Assembly (NCBI GenBank): GCA_013695855.1
Contig: JACCZR010000236.1
Span: 1 to 19,801, forward strand
From: Thermoleophilaceae bacterium
GTDB lineage: Bacteria > Actinomycetota > Thermoleophilia > Solirubrobacterales > Thermoleophilaceae
Direction of reading: 5' to 3'
DNA length: 19,801 nucleotides
Part shown: one piece after another, positions 7,453-14,889 of the stretch
How the letters are laid out: every line of letters begins with the position of its first letter
How positions within the stretch are numbered: the first letter of the stretch is position 1
Notes under the pieces: generated by a model
Databases searched by the model: none
What the model saw: only the letters and a program-made list of their open reading frames with translations
What the model was told of the DNA's origin: nothing
Position numbers and translations under genes: made by a program

Positions 7453-8199
7453 CTACGCGTGCTGGTGGCTGGGCGCGTCCGCCGCGTCCGACCCCGGCTC
7501 GGTCGTGGCGCCCGACTCCGCGAGGAACAGCCGTACCCGCTCCATCACCTCGCTGGGAGGCTCCCCTGCGCGTGGTCGTATCGGCTCCCCGAAGCGGATC
7601 TCGATCGCGTGGCGCGGGCCAGGCCGGCCGTTCTTGAAGACCATCCAGTGGCGCCCGCGGGGCATCGCCTCGCCCGTGCCCGATACGTAGATCGGCACGA
7701 TCGGCAGGCCGTGCTCGGCTGCGACCAGCGCGGCCCCCGAGCGCAACCGCGCGACCTTGCCGTCGCGCGAGCGCGTGCCTTCGGCGAAGATGAGCAGGCT
7801 GCCGCCGTCGGCGAACAGACGGTCGAGGTGACCAGTCTGCCCCGGCCCCACGCCCGCCCCGCTGTTGCGATCGAGCGGCACCGTGCCGAACACCAGGGAC
7901 GCCGACAGCGCGTTGCGGCGCTTGGCGTAGAAGTAGTCGGCGGCTGCGGCCACCGCGGTCCGCCGCCGCCACCGGCCCGGCAGCGCGCGCAGCATCACCG
8001 GGGTATCCATGTGGCTGTTGTGGTTGGCCACGAACACCACCGGGCCGGCGTGGCCCTCCAGGTGCTCGCGCCCGGCCACGCGGCGACGGGTGTACAGGTC
8101 CATCAGCGGACCGAGCAGGCCGCAGACGAGCAGCTCACGCAGGCGGCTGGCTGCCCTGGTGCGCGTCCACGGTATGTCGAGGTCCGCCGGCTCGGCCAT
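7453..8199 (-). CDS. plsC: PlsC-type 1-acylglycerol-3-phosphate acyltransferase family protein
   Basis: About 248 residues from ATG 8199; an in-frame GTG at 8220 would add seven. The acyltransferase block I, VVFVANHNSHMD, carries the catalytic H(X)4D pair (near His60 and Asp65). FAEGTRS supplies the substrate-binding EGTR (near 140-143), and LPIVPIYVSGTGEAMPRG is block IV. The family esterifies lysophosphatidate or related glycerolipids with acyl chains at the membrane. Its start lies inside the end of the AgpS-like gene (overlap of 65 bases from this ATG) and its stop is 2 bases before the epimerase ATG, so the three form one operon. Next to an AgpS-like protein it may act on a 1-alkyl or 1-acyl glycerol phosphate; this is inference. 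Confidence 0.88.
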   Translation of the reverse strand: MAEPADLDIPWTRTRAASRLRELLVCGLLGPLMDLYTRRRVAGREHLEGHAGPVVFVANHNSHMDTPVMLRALPGRWRRRTAVAAAADYFYAKRRNALSASLVFGTVPLDRNSGAGVGPGQTGHLDRLFADGGSLLIFAEGTRSRDGKVARLRSGAALVAAEHGLPIVPIYVSGTGEAMPRGRHWMVFKNGRPGPRHAIEIRFGEPIRPRAGEPPSEVMERVRLFLAESGATTEPGSDAADAPSHQHA

Positions 8200-9913
8200 T
8201 GGAGTCTCTACTCTCGCCACCCGCGAGGGTTTCCCCGACCCCCGGATCGAGGCAGCTCGCGACTATCTTCCCCGGGTTGAGGTTCGCACCCGGGTCGGTG
8301 CCCTCGAACAGCGCCCGCAGCATCGCCACACCGGGCTTGGAGATGTCCTCCTCGAGCCATTGGGCGTGCTCGGTCCCCACCGCGTGGTGGTGGGACAGCG
8401 TGGCGCCGGAGTCCACGAACGCCTGCTGGATCGCCGACTTCACCACGCCGTACTCCTCCAGGGCGTCGCGGTCGCCCGAGGGGTTGAGCGCGAAGGTGAA
8501 GTAGAGGCACGCGCCCGCATGGTAGGAGTGCGACAGGTGGCACATCAAATAGCCGCGCATGCCCAACCGGTCGAGCGCGTCGCTGAAGGCCGCCGTCACG
8601 TCGTCGTACACCGCCTGCAGCCGGCCCCACGGCGCCGAGGTCTCCGAGACGTCGGCGGGGGCGCCGCGGTCCAGCAGGAAGTCGCGGATGTAGGGGGTGT
8701 CGAACTTCTTCTGGTCATACAACTCGCCCGGGCTTCGGCCGATGCCCAGCCCGCCGTGGCGCTTGACGATCCGCTCCGTGAGCTTGCGCTGGGCGGCCAC
8801 GTAGTCGGCGCTGCCCTCGTACCCGATGAACGAGAGGCACATGGCTGTGGGGTCGACGCCGCGGTGCTTGAGGAAGGTCTGCAGTGCCTTCGACTTGAGC
8901 CTGTCGACCAGCGTCGGGGTCTTCCTGGTGGCAAAGGAGAGCGCTGTCTCGCGGGCGTCGGACACGCGCGTGACCGACGGCGAGGCCTCGCTGGCGGCGA
9001 TGTCTCGCATGGCGGCCAGGCCGGCGCCCCAGGTCGGGAACAGGTAGCCGAGGATCGTGCGCTCGGGGGGCACGCGGCGGACGTGGATCGTCGCCTCGGT
9101 GATGATCCCGAGACGGCCCTCGCTGCCCAGCACCATCTCGCGCACGCTCGGGCCGGTGGAGGTGCTCGGCACCGCTCTCACCGCCAAGATGCCCGACGGG
9201 GTGACCACACGCAGCCCTCGCGTGAGCTCGGCGACGTCGCCGTAGCGGTCGGACTGCATGCCCGAGGAGCGGGTGGCGATCCAGCCGCCCAGCGTCGAGT
9301 GAGTGAAGCTGTCGGGGAAGTGGCCGCAGGTCCAGCCCTGGGCATTGAGCTGGCGCTCGAGGTCGGGGCCGAAGGCGCCCGCCTGCACGCGCGCGAGTTG
9401 TGACGTCGCGTCAACCTCCAGCACCCGGTTCAGGCGGGCCATGTCGACGGAGATCACCGGCCGCGCCTCGTCGGGCCCGGCCTCCAGGCTGCCGGCGATG
9501 CTCGTGCCGCCCCCGAACGGGATCACCACCGCGCCGGCGTCGATCGCGGCGCGCAGCAGCGCCGCCGCCTCACCCTCGTCGGCCGGGCGCACCACTGCGT
9601 CGGGCAGTCGGCCAAGGTCGCCGCGGCGCTGGCGGACCAGGTCGCGCAGGCTCTTGCCGCGGCCGTGGACGATGCGGTCGTGAGGGTCGGTGGAGAGCTG
9701 GTCGGCGCCCACGGCCTCTTCGAGGGCGGAGCGCAAGTGCTCGGGCAGGTTGGGCTCGGGCACGTCGAGCCGTTCGAACGCGAGGGCGGGCGTGCCGGGA
9801 CGGCGCACGTCGAGGCCGAGCACACGCTCGATGAACGGCGCCAGCTCGGGCTTGTCCTCGTGGGTGAAGGCGACGCCCTCCTCGCCCCAGCCCCACCACT
9901 TCATCGCGCCCAT
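8135..9913 (-). CDS. agpS: AgpS-like FAD-binding oxidase (alkyldihydroxyacetonephosphate synthase family)
   Basis: A 592-residue flavoprotein. The N-terminus MKWWGWG (residues 4-10) is typical of AgpS-like proteins. The FAD-binding PCMH domain shows IPFGGGTSIAGSLE (131-144) and HSTLGGWIATRSSGMQSDRYGD (205-226). The C-terminal cap carries SHSYHAGACLYF (461-472) and the histidine triplet SHHHAVG (507-513), matching the HHH loop of AGPS, followed by NLNPGKI near 545. AGPS swaps the acyl group of acyl-DHAP for a fatty alcohol, the first ether-lipid bond. Actinobacterial homologues such as mycobacterial Rv3107c carry this annotation without full proof. GGAGG lies 4 bases before ATG 9913; ATG 9904 is an alternative. 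About 30 C-terminal residues beyond the domain overlap plsC. Confidence 0.85.
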   Translation of the reverse strand: MGAMKWWGWGEEGVAFTHEDKPELAPFIERVLGLDVRRPGTPALAFERLDVPEPNLPEHLRSALEEAVGADQLSTDPHDRIVHGRGKSLRDLVRQRRGDLGRLPDAVVRPADEGEAAALLRAAIDAGAVVIPFGGGTSIAGSLEAGPDEARPVISVDMARLNRVLEVDATSQLARVQAGAFGPDLERQLNAQGWTCGHFPDSFTHSTLGGWIATRSSGMQSDRYGDVAELTRGLRVVTPSGILAVRAVPSTSTGPSVREMVLGSEGRLGIITEATIHVRRVPPERTILGYLFPTWGAGLAAMRDIAASEASPSVTRVSDARETALSFATRKTPTLVDRLKSKALQTFLKHRGVDPTAMCLSFIGYEGSADYVAAQRKLTERIVKRHGGLGIGRSPGELYDQKKFDTPYIRDFLLDRGAPADVSETSAPWGRLQAVYDDVTAAFSDALDRLGMRGYLMCHLSHSYHAGACLYFTFALNPSGDRDALEEYGVVKSAIQQAFVDSGATLSHHHAVGTEHAQWLEEDISKPGVAMLRALFEGTDPGANLNPGKIVASCLDPGVGETLAGGESRDSNGRAGGPRHTVDAHQGSQPPA

Positions 9914-9995
9914 GGCTCCTCCCCCGATCGCGGTCGCGTGCGCGGACCTTAGGCGAGTCTCAGGGAGTCCGGCCCGCGGCTTTCGGCGCGAGCCC

Positions 9996-10472
9996 CTACG
10001 CCGCCAGGTTCGCCGAGACCTCCGAGGTGCCGCGGCCGCTCAGGCGCCTTTCCAAGCGCCCCGCCAGCTTGGCCATCAGGGCGTGAGCTGCGCGGTTCTC
10101 GCTCAGCATCGTGGCGGTGAAGCGATGCACGCCCTGGCGGGCCGCCTCGTCGGCCAGGCGCTGCCCCAGCAGGGTGCCCACGCCCCGGCCCTGGAAGGGG
10201 TCTGCGACCGCGATGGCCAGCTCGGCGGCCGCCGCGTCCTCGGCCAGGCGCACGAACCGACCTACTGCGAGGAGGCTGCCGCTCTCGTCCTCGGCGATGA
10301 GGGCCACGTGGTCGTGGCCGTCGACCTCGGTCAGGTAGCGCAGCTCGCCCACGGTGAAGCACGGCTTGGGCGAGAGGAAGCGCCGTTGGACGCTGGCCTC
10401 CGAGAGGTTGGCGAGGCCCCACGAGAGCAGCGCCTTGTCCTCGGGGCGGATGGGGCGGATGCGAACGTCCAT
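9996..10472 (-). CDS. GNAT-family N-acetyltransferase
   Basis: A 158-residue protein beginning MDVRIRPIRPEDK, the usual first strand of the GNAT fold. The acetyl-CoA-binding motif A is DPFQGRGVGTLLGQRLADEA (Q/R-x-x-G-x-G/A), followed by a beta strand and LSENRAAHALMAKLA, the motif B helix. It probably transfers an acetyl group to an unknown amine or protein. An in-frame GTG at 10520 overlaps the stop of the upstream DUF1152 gene (GTGA) and would add 16 residues. I prefer the ATG at 10472 because it matches the fold start and has a -10-like GATAAT 9 bases upstream, but coupling to the GTG cannot be excluded. AGPS begins 82 bases downstream. Confidence 0.82.
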   Translation of the reverse strand: MDVRIRPIRPEDKALLSWGLANLSEASVQRRFLSPKPCFTVGELRYLTEVDGHDHVALIAEDESGSLLAVGRFVRLAEDAAAAELAIAVADPFQGRGVGTLLGQRLADEAARQGVHRFTATMLSENRAAHALMAKLAGRLERRLSGRGTSEVSANLAA

Positions 10473-10492
10473 GCTTCGAGCATTATCGAAGC
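10473..10492. promoter_or_regulatory. palindrome overlapping a -10-like box before the GNAT gene
   Basis: GCTTCGA (10473-10479) and TCGAAGC (10486-10492) form a perfect 7-base inverted repeat with a 6-base spacer. The spacer and edge contain GATAAT (minus strand, 10487-10482), the best -10-like hexamer nearby. An operator over the promoter, or an RNA hairpin at the 5' end of the message, are both possible. Confidence 0.35.
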
Positions 10493-10516
10493 ACGGGGAA
10501 GCCTGTGTGCCCTGCG

Positions 10517-11464
10517 TCACACCGGCGGCGGCTCGCGCTCGGCGTCCAGCTCGGTCCGCACCCCGAGCGAGTTGAGGCGGTCGTTGGCGTCCTCGAGGTC
10601 GCGGGCGCTCGAAACCGCGGCGGCCAGGCGAGCAGCGGACCCGAGCGCCACCGGCAGGTCGAAGTACACGGTGGCGGCGGCCATCAGCGAGAGCTCCACC
10701 CTTCGCCGCCCACCGCGGATCCTCGTCGTCCCCCGCTCGCCGCGGAAGGCGCGGACAGCCTGGGCGCTCGCCTCGGTGGGCACCTCTGCCACCGCCGCCT
10801 CGAGCCGTGAGGCCACCGGCTCGGTCAATCCCTGGATGCCCGCCGCGCCGCCGGCAGCCGCGATCTCCCCGAGTCGCTCCAGCACCTCCGCCGGCGTCAG
10901 CTCACCGTCGCAGCCCATGCCGAAGACGCCCCCGAGCACGGGCACGTCACCCTCGGCGCCCGCGCGCCCGATCGCCGCCAGCATGAGCGCGTCGCAGAGC
11001 GGGCTGGCCAGGCCGGGCTCGTGGCCGTGGGCCAGCGCGTCGCCACCCACGTCCACGGCCACCAGCAGGTCGGCCCGGAGGCGTTCCATCGTCCTCGCGA
11101 GCCCGGCTGCCACCTCCGCCGGGCCGGGGTTTGGGTCCACCAGCACCACCTCTTCGCCCAGGAAGCGGGCCATGTGGGACTCGGCGAAGCGGGTGCCGTC
11201 TCCGCGGACCCGGGTATCGGCCCCGGCCGCCACGACGGTTCCCGCCAGCGAGCGGCCGCCTTCGATCTCAGAGACGGTTCGCGGCCCCGGCCGTGGGTCG
11301 ATCGGCCGGCGCTCCCACGTCACTCCGCCCACCACGGGCGAGGCGCCGTGCAGCAGCCGGCAGGACTCCGCGGTGGCCAGCGCGCCCACCACGTCCCCAC
11401 CGCCGCCCACGCCGATCACCAATGGCCGTCGCGAGGCGGCCAGCAGGGCGTCGGCGTCGGTCAC
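10517..11464 (-). CDS. DUF1152 family protein
   Basis: A 315-residue protein of unknown function. The start of the fold, RRPLVIGVGGGGDVVGALATAES, has the glycine-rich GGGGD loop of the DUF1152 family. GGVTWERRPIDPRPGPRTVSEI and the segment VDVGGDALAHGHEPGLASPLCD also fit it. The pattern resembles a nucleotide- or phosphate-binding Rossmann-like domain, but no activity is established to my knowledge. I chose GTG 11464 because it overlaps the DUF427 stop in a GTGA arrangement; the frame runs open to 11521 only inside DUF427. Its own stop overlaps a possible GTG start of the GNAT gene in the same way. This supports one transcript for DUF427, DUF1152 and possibly GNAT. Confidence 0.8.
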   Translation of the reverse strand: MTDADALLAASRRPLVIGVGGGGDVVGALATAESCRLLHGASPVVGGVTWERRPIDPRPGPRTVSEIEGGRSLAGTVVAAGADTRVRGDGTRFAESHMARFLGEEVVLVDPNPGPAEVAAGLARTMERLRADLLVAVDVGGDALAHGHEPGLASPLCDALMLAAIGRAGAEGDVPVLGGVFGMGCDGELTPAEVLERLGEIAAAGGAAGIQGLTEPVASRLEAAVAEVPTEASAQAVRAFRGERGTTRIRGGRRRVELSLMAAATVYFDLPVALGSAARLAAAVSSARDLEDANDRLNSLGVRTELDAEREPPPV

Positions 11465-11916
11465 CAGCCTCGGGTCCCTGGCGCTCCCTTGAACGGCCCC
11501 TGTACGTCGCCGGTTATCCACCCGCCGTAGAAGTCACCTCCGTTGGGGGCGACCCGTTCGTCGCCGAGCCAGCACGCGTCCACAAACTGCGGATAGAAGG
11601 CCACGTGATCGCGCAGCTCGGCGTAGTGCTCGACGGGATCGGGGTAGGCCCACCCCGCCGCCTCGGCCCGGCGCTCGCCCACCACCACGTCGAAGTAGAC
11701 GGCCTGCCCCTTCCACTCGCACAGGCTGCGGCGGCCGACCTGCTCGAGGTGCGACACGTCTTCGGGCGGGAAGTAGATCCCCGGTGCCTGGCTGGTCTCG
11801 AGCACCCGCCGGGCGCGAGTCGAGTCGGCGACCGTCACGCCGGCCAACTCCACCCGCGCACGGCGGTTCGAAAGCTCGACCCGCGGGGGCCGGGGGTAGT
11901 CCCAAACGGACTCCAC
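11461..11916 (-). CDS. DUF427 domain protein
   Basis: A 151-residue protein with GTG start at 11916. It follows the DUF427 pattern closely: ESVWDYPRPPRVE at the start, VADSTRARRVLETS (29-42), IYFPPEDV (47-54), SLCEWKGQAVYFDV (64-77), the aromatic block with WAYPDP (89-94) and VAFYP (105-109), and a terminal FYGGWITGDVQGPFKGAPGT run ending in Trp151. Length and ends equal a complete single-domain member. The biochemical role of the family is not known to me. No Shine-Dalgarno sequence precedes the start. The gene lies 27 bases after the septum-formation-type gene and its TGA overlaps the DUF1152 GTG. Confidence 0.88.
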   Translation of the reverse strand: MESVWDYPRPPRVELSNRRARVELAGVTVADSTRARRVLETSQAPGIYFPPEDVSHLEQVGRRSLCEWKGQAVYFDVVVGERRAEAAGWAYPDPVEHYAELRDHVAFYPQFVDACWLGDERVAPNGGDFYGGWITGDVQGPFKGAPGTRGW

Positions 11917-11922
11917 GATTGT

Positions 11923-11970
11923 GAGCGTGCGGTGCTCGCCCGATCAACGATCGGGCTGGGCTCCTGCGCT
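11923..11970 (-). repeat. copy of the GGAGCGCAG-type interspersed repeat
   Basis: On the minus strand AGCGCAGG is followed by CCCGATCGTTGATCGGGCGA and GCACCGCACGCTC. It matches the ends of the copies at 12383 and 17556 and the middle of the copy at 2666. It overlaps the last codons and the stop of the septum-formation-type gene and the gap before DUF427. Confidence 0.5.
11938..11956. terminator. 8-base perfect hairpin at the end of the septum-formation-type gene
   Basis: GCCCGATC (11938-11945) and GATCGGGC (11949-11956) pair perfectly around a 3-base loop. The TGA stop (11946-11944) lies in it. There is no T-tract. It sits within a repeat copy and may serve as a terminator or RNA-protecting hairpin between two genes. 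Confidence 0.35.
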
Positions 11971-12360
11971 GAGTCGGGCGATGCAGGTCACGACTCGGTC
12001 ATCCTGACGCCACGAGCGCTCGGAGGGTGCGAAGAAGAAGTTCTCCGAGCAGCGCCGCTCAGCTAGGGCAATCGCCCGCTTGCGGCCCGGCCACGGGCCG
12101 TCGGGGAGCTGCACCCTCGCCTGAACCTCGCCCTCATGGCGAGAACGGCAGGGAACGGCCTGCACCGCCACCGACTCCCCGCCGGCCTCCAAGCCGTTCA
12201 CGCAGTCGCCCACTCGAAGGTCGAGCACGTCGACCGGGCCGGCCTTCAGCACCCGGCCGCGGGCGTCGCGGGCGTCGTCCTCGGCGGTCACCACGACGCC
12301 GGCCGCGAAGCCGACGCCGAGGGCGATCAACACGGCGAGGAGGGCGAGGGCCCAGCGCAC
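11944..12360 (-). CDS. septum-formation-family-like single-pass membrane protein
   Basis: A 138-residue protein with GTG start. Residues 4-25 are a hydrophobic signal-anchor (ALALLAVLIALGVGFAAGVV). The outside part has the pattern of the actinobacterial septum formation domain: LRVGDCVN (48-55), VQAVPCRSRHEGEVQARV (66-83), PGRKRAIALAERRC (91-104) and VVTC (123-126). The four Cys (53, 71, 104, 126) can form two disulfides in an extracytoplasmic domain. The role in septation is inherited from the family name and not tested here. The gene stands between the importer lipoprotein gene, 77 bases upstream with a repeat in the gap, and DUF427 downstream. GAGGG before the start is a weak ribosome binding site. 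Confidence 0.72.
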   Translation of the reverse strand: MRWALALLAVLIALGVGFAAGVVVTAEDDARDARGRVLKAGPVDVLDLRVGDCVNGLEAGGESVAVQAVPCRSRHEGEVQARVQLPDGPWPGRKRAIALAERRCSENFFFAPSERSWRQDDRVVTCIARLSAGAQPDR

Positions 12361-12382
12361 GGCGGACCCTCGCCCCTTGGCC

Positions 12383-12431
12383 TAGCGCCGGAGCGCAGGC
12401 CGGGCGTTGGCCGGCCGAGCACCGCCGCTCG
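12383..12431 (+). repeat. copy A of the 49-base interspersed repeat
   Basis: This 49-base stretch differs from the copy at 17556-17604 at only two positions, while the surrounding DNA is unrelated. It begins TAGCGCCGGAGCGCAGG and ends CCGAGCACCGCCGCTCG. AGCGCC near the start can pair with GGCGTT (G-T wobble). It fills most of the 77-base gap between two minus-strand genes. Confidence 0.8.
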
Positions 12432-12437
12432 ATGGTC

Positions 12438-13421
12438 TCACTTGGTGAAGCCGGCCTCGCGCAGGTAGTCGGCCGCGACCTTCTCCGGCTCCTGCTTGTC
12501 TAGGTCGACGCGTGAGTTCAGCTCGCCCATGATCTTCTCCGTGAGCGGCTTCTGCACGTTCTCGATGACCTTCTGGCCTTCCGGCCCGATCTCCTTGAAC
12601 GTCTCGTTGCGCATGAGCAGCGACACGTTGTAGGGCGGGAACAGCTTCTTGTCGTCGTCCACCGTGACGTACTTGCCGGTGGTCAGCTCACCGTCGGTGG
12701 TGAAGCCGAAGATCACGTCGGCGGAGCCGTTCTCGATCACGTCGTACTTCTCCTCGGAGGCTACGAAGCCCCCGAACTTCAGCCCATAGGTCTTCTCGAC
12801 GCCGAGCAGGCAGTCGACGCGCTTCTTGCACTCAGGGAAGCCCGAGATCTTCAGGTCGGCCGTCTTCCCCTTGAGCTCGGAGGTCGTCTTGGGGTTCCCG
12901 ATCTCCTGGGCCTTCTGCTTGCTCAGCGCAAGGCGGAAGGTGTTCTCGAACGGCGTGGTGGGCAGCGCCGTGATCTGCTGCTTGGCCAGCCTGGTCTTGA
13001 CCTGCTCGAACGCGGGCGCCGGCTCCTTGGGCACCTTCAGCACGGGGACCTTGAAGAACGCGGTGAGCGCGGTGCCCGTGTACTCGGGATAGGCGCTGAT
13101 CTCGCCCTGCTTGAGCGCCTTGTAGGCCACAACCTCGGAGCCGAGGTCGAGCGACGTCTTGACCTTGAAGCCGGCCGCCTTGAGGGCGTTGGCGTAGATG
13201 TTGCCCAGGATGTACTGCTCGGTGAAGTTCTTCGAGCCGATCGTGATCGTGGGCTTGGACTCGGCGCCGGGGACCTTCTCGATCGGCGGCCCGGACGAGC
13301 TTTGCTGGCTGCCTGCGCCCCCGCCGCCCTTCTCCTTCTTCTCATCCTTGCCGCAGGCGGCCAAGCCGAGCGCCAACAGCAGCGCGGCCAGTATTGCCAA
13401 TGGTGTCTTCAGTGCCTTCAT
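12438..13421 (-). CDS. glycine betaine/choline-type ABC substrate-binding lipoprotein (OpuC/OsmF-like)
   Basis: A 327-residue lipoprotein. A signal peptide ends in LGLAAC, with Cys23 as the lipidated residue, followed by a Lys/Gly/Ser-rich linker (24-50). The mature domain begins TITIGSKNFTEQYILGNIYA, typical of the OpuAC-type family that binds glycine betaine, choline or carnitine, and includes YPEYTGTALTAF, an expected ligand-site region. The domain is complete to its end at residue 327. It delivers the ligand to the two permeases encoded just upstream. Its ATG overlaps the stop of the second permease gene by four bases (ATGA), showing translational coupling. Which osmolyte is taken up cannot be decided. 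Confidence 0.92.
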   Translation of the reverse strand: MKALKTPLAILAALLLALGLAACGKDEKKEKGGGGAGSQQSSSGPPIEKVPGAESKPTITIGSKNFTEQYILGNIYANALKAAGFKVKTSLDLGSEVVAYKALKQGEISAYPEYTGTALTAFFKVPVLKVPKEPAPAFEQVKTRLAKQQITALPTTPFENTFRLALSKQKAQEIGNPKTTSELKGKTADLKISGFPECKKRVDCLLGVEKTYGLKFGGFVASEEKYDVIENGSADVIFGFTTDGELTTGKYVTVDDDKKLFPPYNVSLLMRNETFKEIGPEGQKVIENVQKPLTEKIMGELNSRVDLDKQEPEKVAADYLREAGFTK

Positions 13422-14188
13422 GGTGTCGCGGTCTCCCTCCTTCTTAGGTTGGGCGAGAACCGCCTGCGCGGCTTCTCTGCCCCCATCTTCAAACCCTTCG
13501 GTGTGATCGCCCTCTGCAGGGCGGCCAGGGCCCCTGACACGGCGAGCGTGAGGACGCTCACCGCAATGGCCGCCCCCAGCCGGCCATCGGCGCCGTAGAC
13601 GTTTCCGGAGATGATCGGCGTGCCCAGCGAGTCGACGCTGCCCAGCGGCGCGATGGTGGCGGTGGCCACCACGTTCACCGCGGCCACGCGGATGCCGGCG
13701 AAGATCGTGGGCAGCGAGAGCGGCAGCTCGACGCGCTGGATGATCTGCGAGTCGGTCATGCCCATGCCCCGCGCCGCGTCCACGGTCTCGCGCTCGACCT
13801 GCCTGGCGGCCACCCAGGTGTTGGTGAGCACCGGGGGCAGCGCCAGCAGCGCAAGGGCGAGCATGATCGGGACGAAGCCCACCCCGATGTATGCGATGAA
13901 CACGGTCAGGAGCACGAGCGTGGGGATCGCGCGGCCCACGTTCGAGGCGTTGATCGCGGCGAACTCGCCCTTGCCGTGGTGGCCCAGGTAGAGCCCGAGC
14001 GGGATCGCGATCGCCGTGCCGATCGCCACAGCGGCGCCGGAGAGCGCGACGTGGTTGAGCAGGAGGCCGAGCATCTCAGAGACCCCGCCTACCTTGGTGT
14101 TGGGGTCGAGGTCGGACGGCTGCGCCTTGAACAGGAACTCGATCGCTCCGCCGAACTCGCTGAAGACGCTGGCCAGCGGGATGCTCAC
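13418..14188 (-). CDS. osmoprotectant ABC transporter permease (second)
   Basis: A 256-residue membrane protein with about six hydrophobic helices. The EAA-type loop DAARGMGMTDSQIIQRVELP, which docks on the ATPase, is present, along with SLGTPIISGNVYG. It belongs to the OpuCB/OpuCD-type permeases. I chose GTG 14188 because it forms a GTGA overlap with the TGA of the first permease gene; the frame extends further upstream only inside that gene. An ATG two bases upstream (14190) is the first permease's last codon, out of frame here. The C-terminal end (KPRRRFSPNLRRRETATP) is strongly basic. Together with the first permease it forms the membrane channel. Confidence 0.92.
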   Translation of the reverse strand: MSIPLASVFSEFGGAIEFLFKAQPSDLDPNTKVGGVSEMLGLLLNHVALSGAAVAIGTAIAIPLGLYLGHHGKGEFAAINASNVGRAIPTLVLLTVFIAYIGVGFVPIMLALALLALPPVLTNTWVAARQVERETVDAARGMGMTDSQIIQRVELPLSLPTIFAGIRVAAVNVVATATIAPLGSVDSLGTPIISGNVYGADGRLGAAIAVSVLTLAVSGALAALQRAITPKGLKMGAEKPRRRFSPNLRRRETATP

Positions 14189-14877
14189 ATCGCCGCCCTT
14201 CGCCACGGGGTCATCAGCCGCTGTACGACGAGGATCAGGAGGTCGAGCACCAGCGCGAGCAGCACCGCCAGGCCGCCGGCCACGGCGATGTTGGATTGAA
14301 AGCCCTTGTCCCGAGTGATCTCCTCGCCCAGCCCGCCCGCTCCGGCAAAGAACGCCAAGGCCGCCAGGCCCACCGTGGTCGTGGTCGCGATGCGCAGTCC
14401 GGCGAAGATCTCGGGGAGCGCCAGCGGCACCTCGACCCGCCACAGCAACTGGCGCTCGGTGAGCCCCATGCCGCGAGCCGCGTCGACGCTGTCCTTGGGC
14501 ACGCCGTCCAATCCCGTTGTCACGTTCACGAACACGAAGATCAGCGTGTAGGACACGAGTGCGATCAGCCCCGTGACGCTACCCCGGCCGGTGATCGGAA
14601 GCAGCAGGAGGAAGAGGGCGACGCTTGGGATCCCGTACAGGATCTGCGAGGAGGCCGAGAGCGGAGGAAGCAGCCAGCGCTTGCGGTGGGCCAGCAGCGC
14701 CAGCGCGAAGGCGATCACGAACCCGATGGCCACCGAGGTCACGGTGAGGAAGACGTGCTGGAGGAAGGGGTCGACGTAGCGGTCGAGGTTGTCGGCGATC
14801 CAGTCGGGGCAGAAGCCGTTGTTGGCCTCGCAGGTGCCACCCTCGCGCTGCTGGATCTGGACCTGGGCGAGGGTCAA
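14185..14877 (-). CDS. osmoprotectant ABC transporter permease (first)
   Basis: A 230-residue membrane protein. After a polar, Cys-containing N-terminal stretch (to about residue 35) it has five or six hydrophobic helices and the ATPase-coupling loop DAARGMGLTERQLLWRVEVP. The loop is near-identical in pattern to that of the second permease, which suggests an ancient duplication. The likely start is a TTG at 14877, 12 bases after the stop of the ATPase gene. No ATG or GTG occurs nearby in frame, so the precise start is uncertain. The TGA overlaps the GTG of the next gene by four bases. The role is passage of betaine- or choline-like osmolytes. Confidence 0.9.
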   Translation of the reverse strand: MTLAQVQIQQREGGTCEANNGFCPDWIADNLDRYVDPFLQHVFLTVTSVAIGFVIAFALALLAHRKRWLLPPLSASSQILYGIPSVALFLLLLPITGRGSVTGLIALVSYTLIFVFVNVTTGLDGVPKDSVDAARGMGLTERQLLWRVEVPLALPEIFAGLRIATTTTVGLAALAFFAGAGGLGEEITRDKGFQSNIAVAGGLAVLLALVLDLLILVVQRLMTPWRRAAM

Positions 14878-14889
14878 GAGTCCGCGGCG

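Noticed and set aside
6215..9403. Long plus-strand frames opposite the epimerase, plsC and agpS-like genes
   Set aside because: They are shadows of well-supported minus-strand genes with no family motif of their own.
9690..11492. A 600-codon plus-strand frame opposite DUF1152 and the GNAT gene
   Set aside because: It is low-complexity Ser/Pro/Arg-rich and lies opposite better-supported genes.
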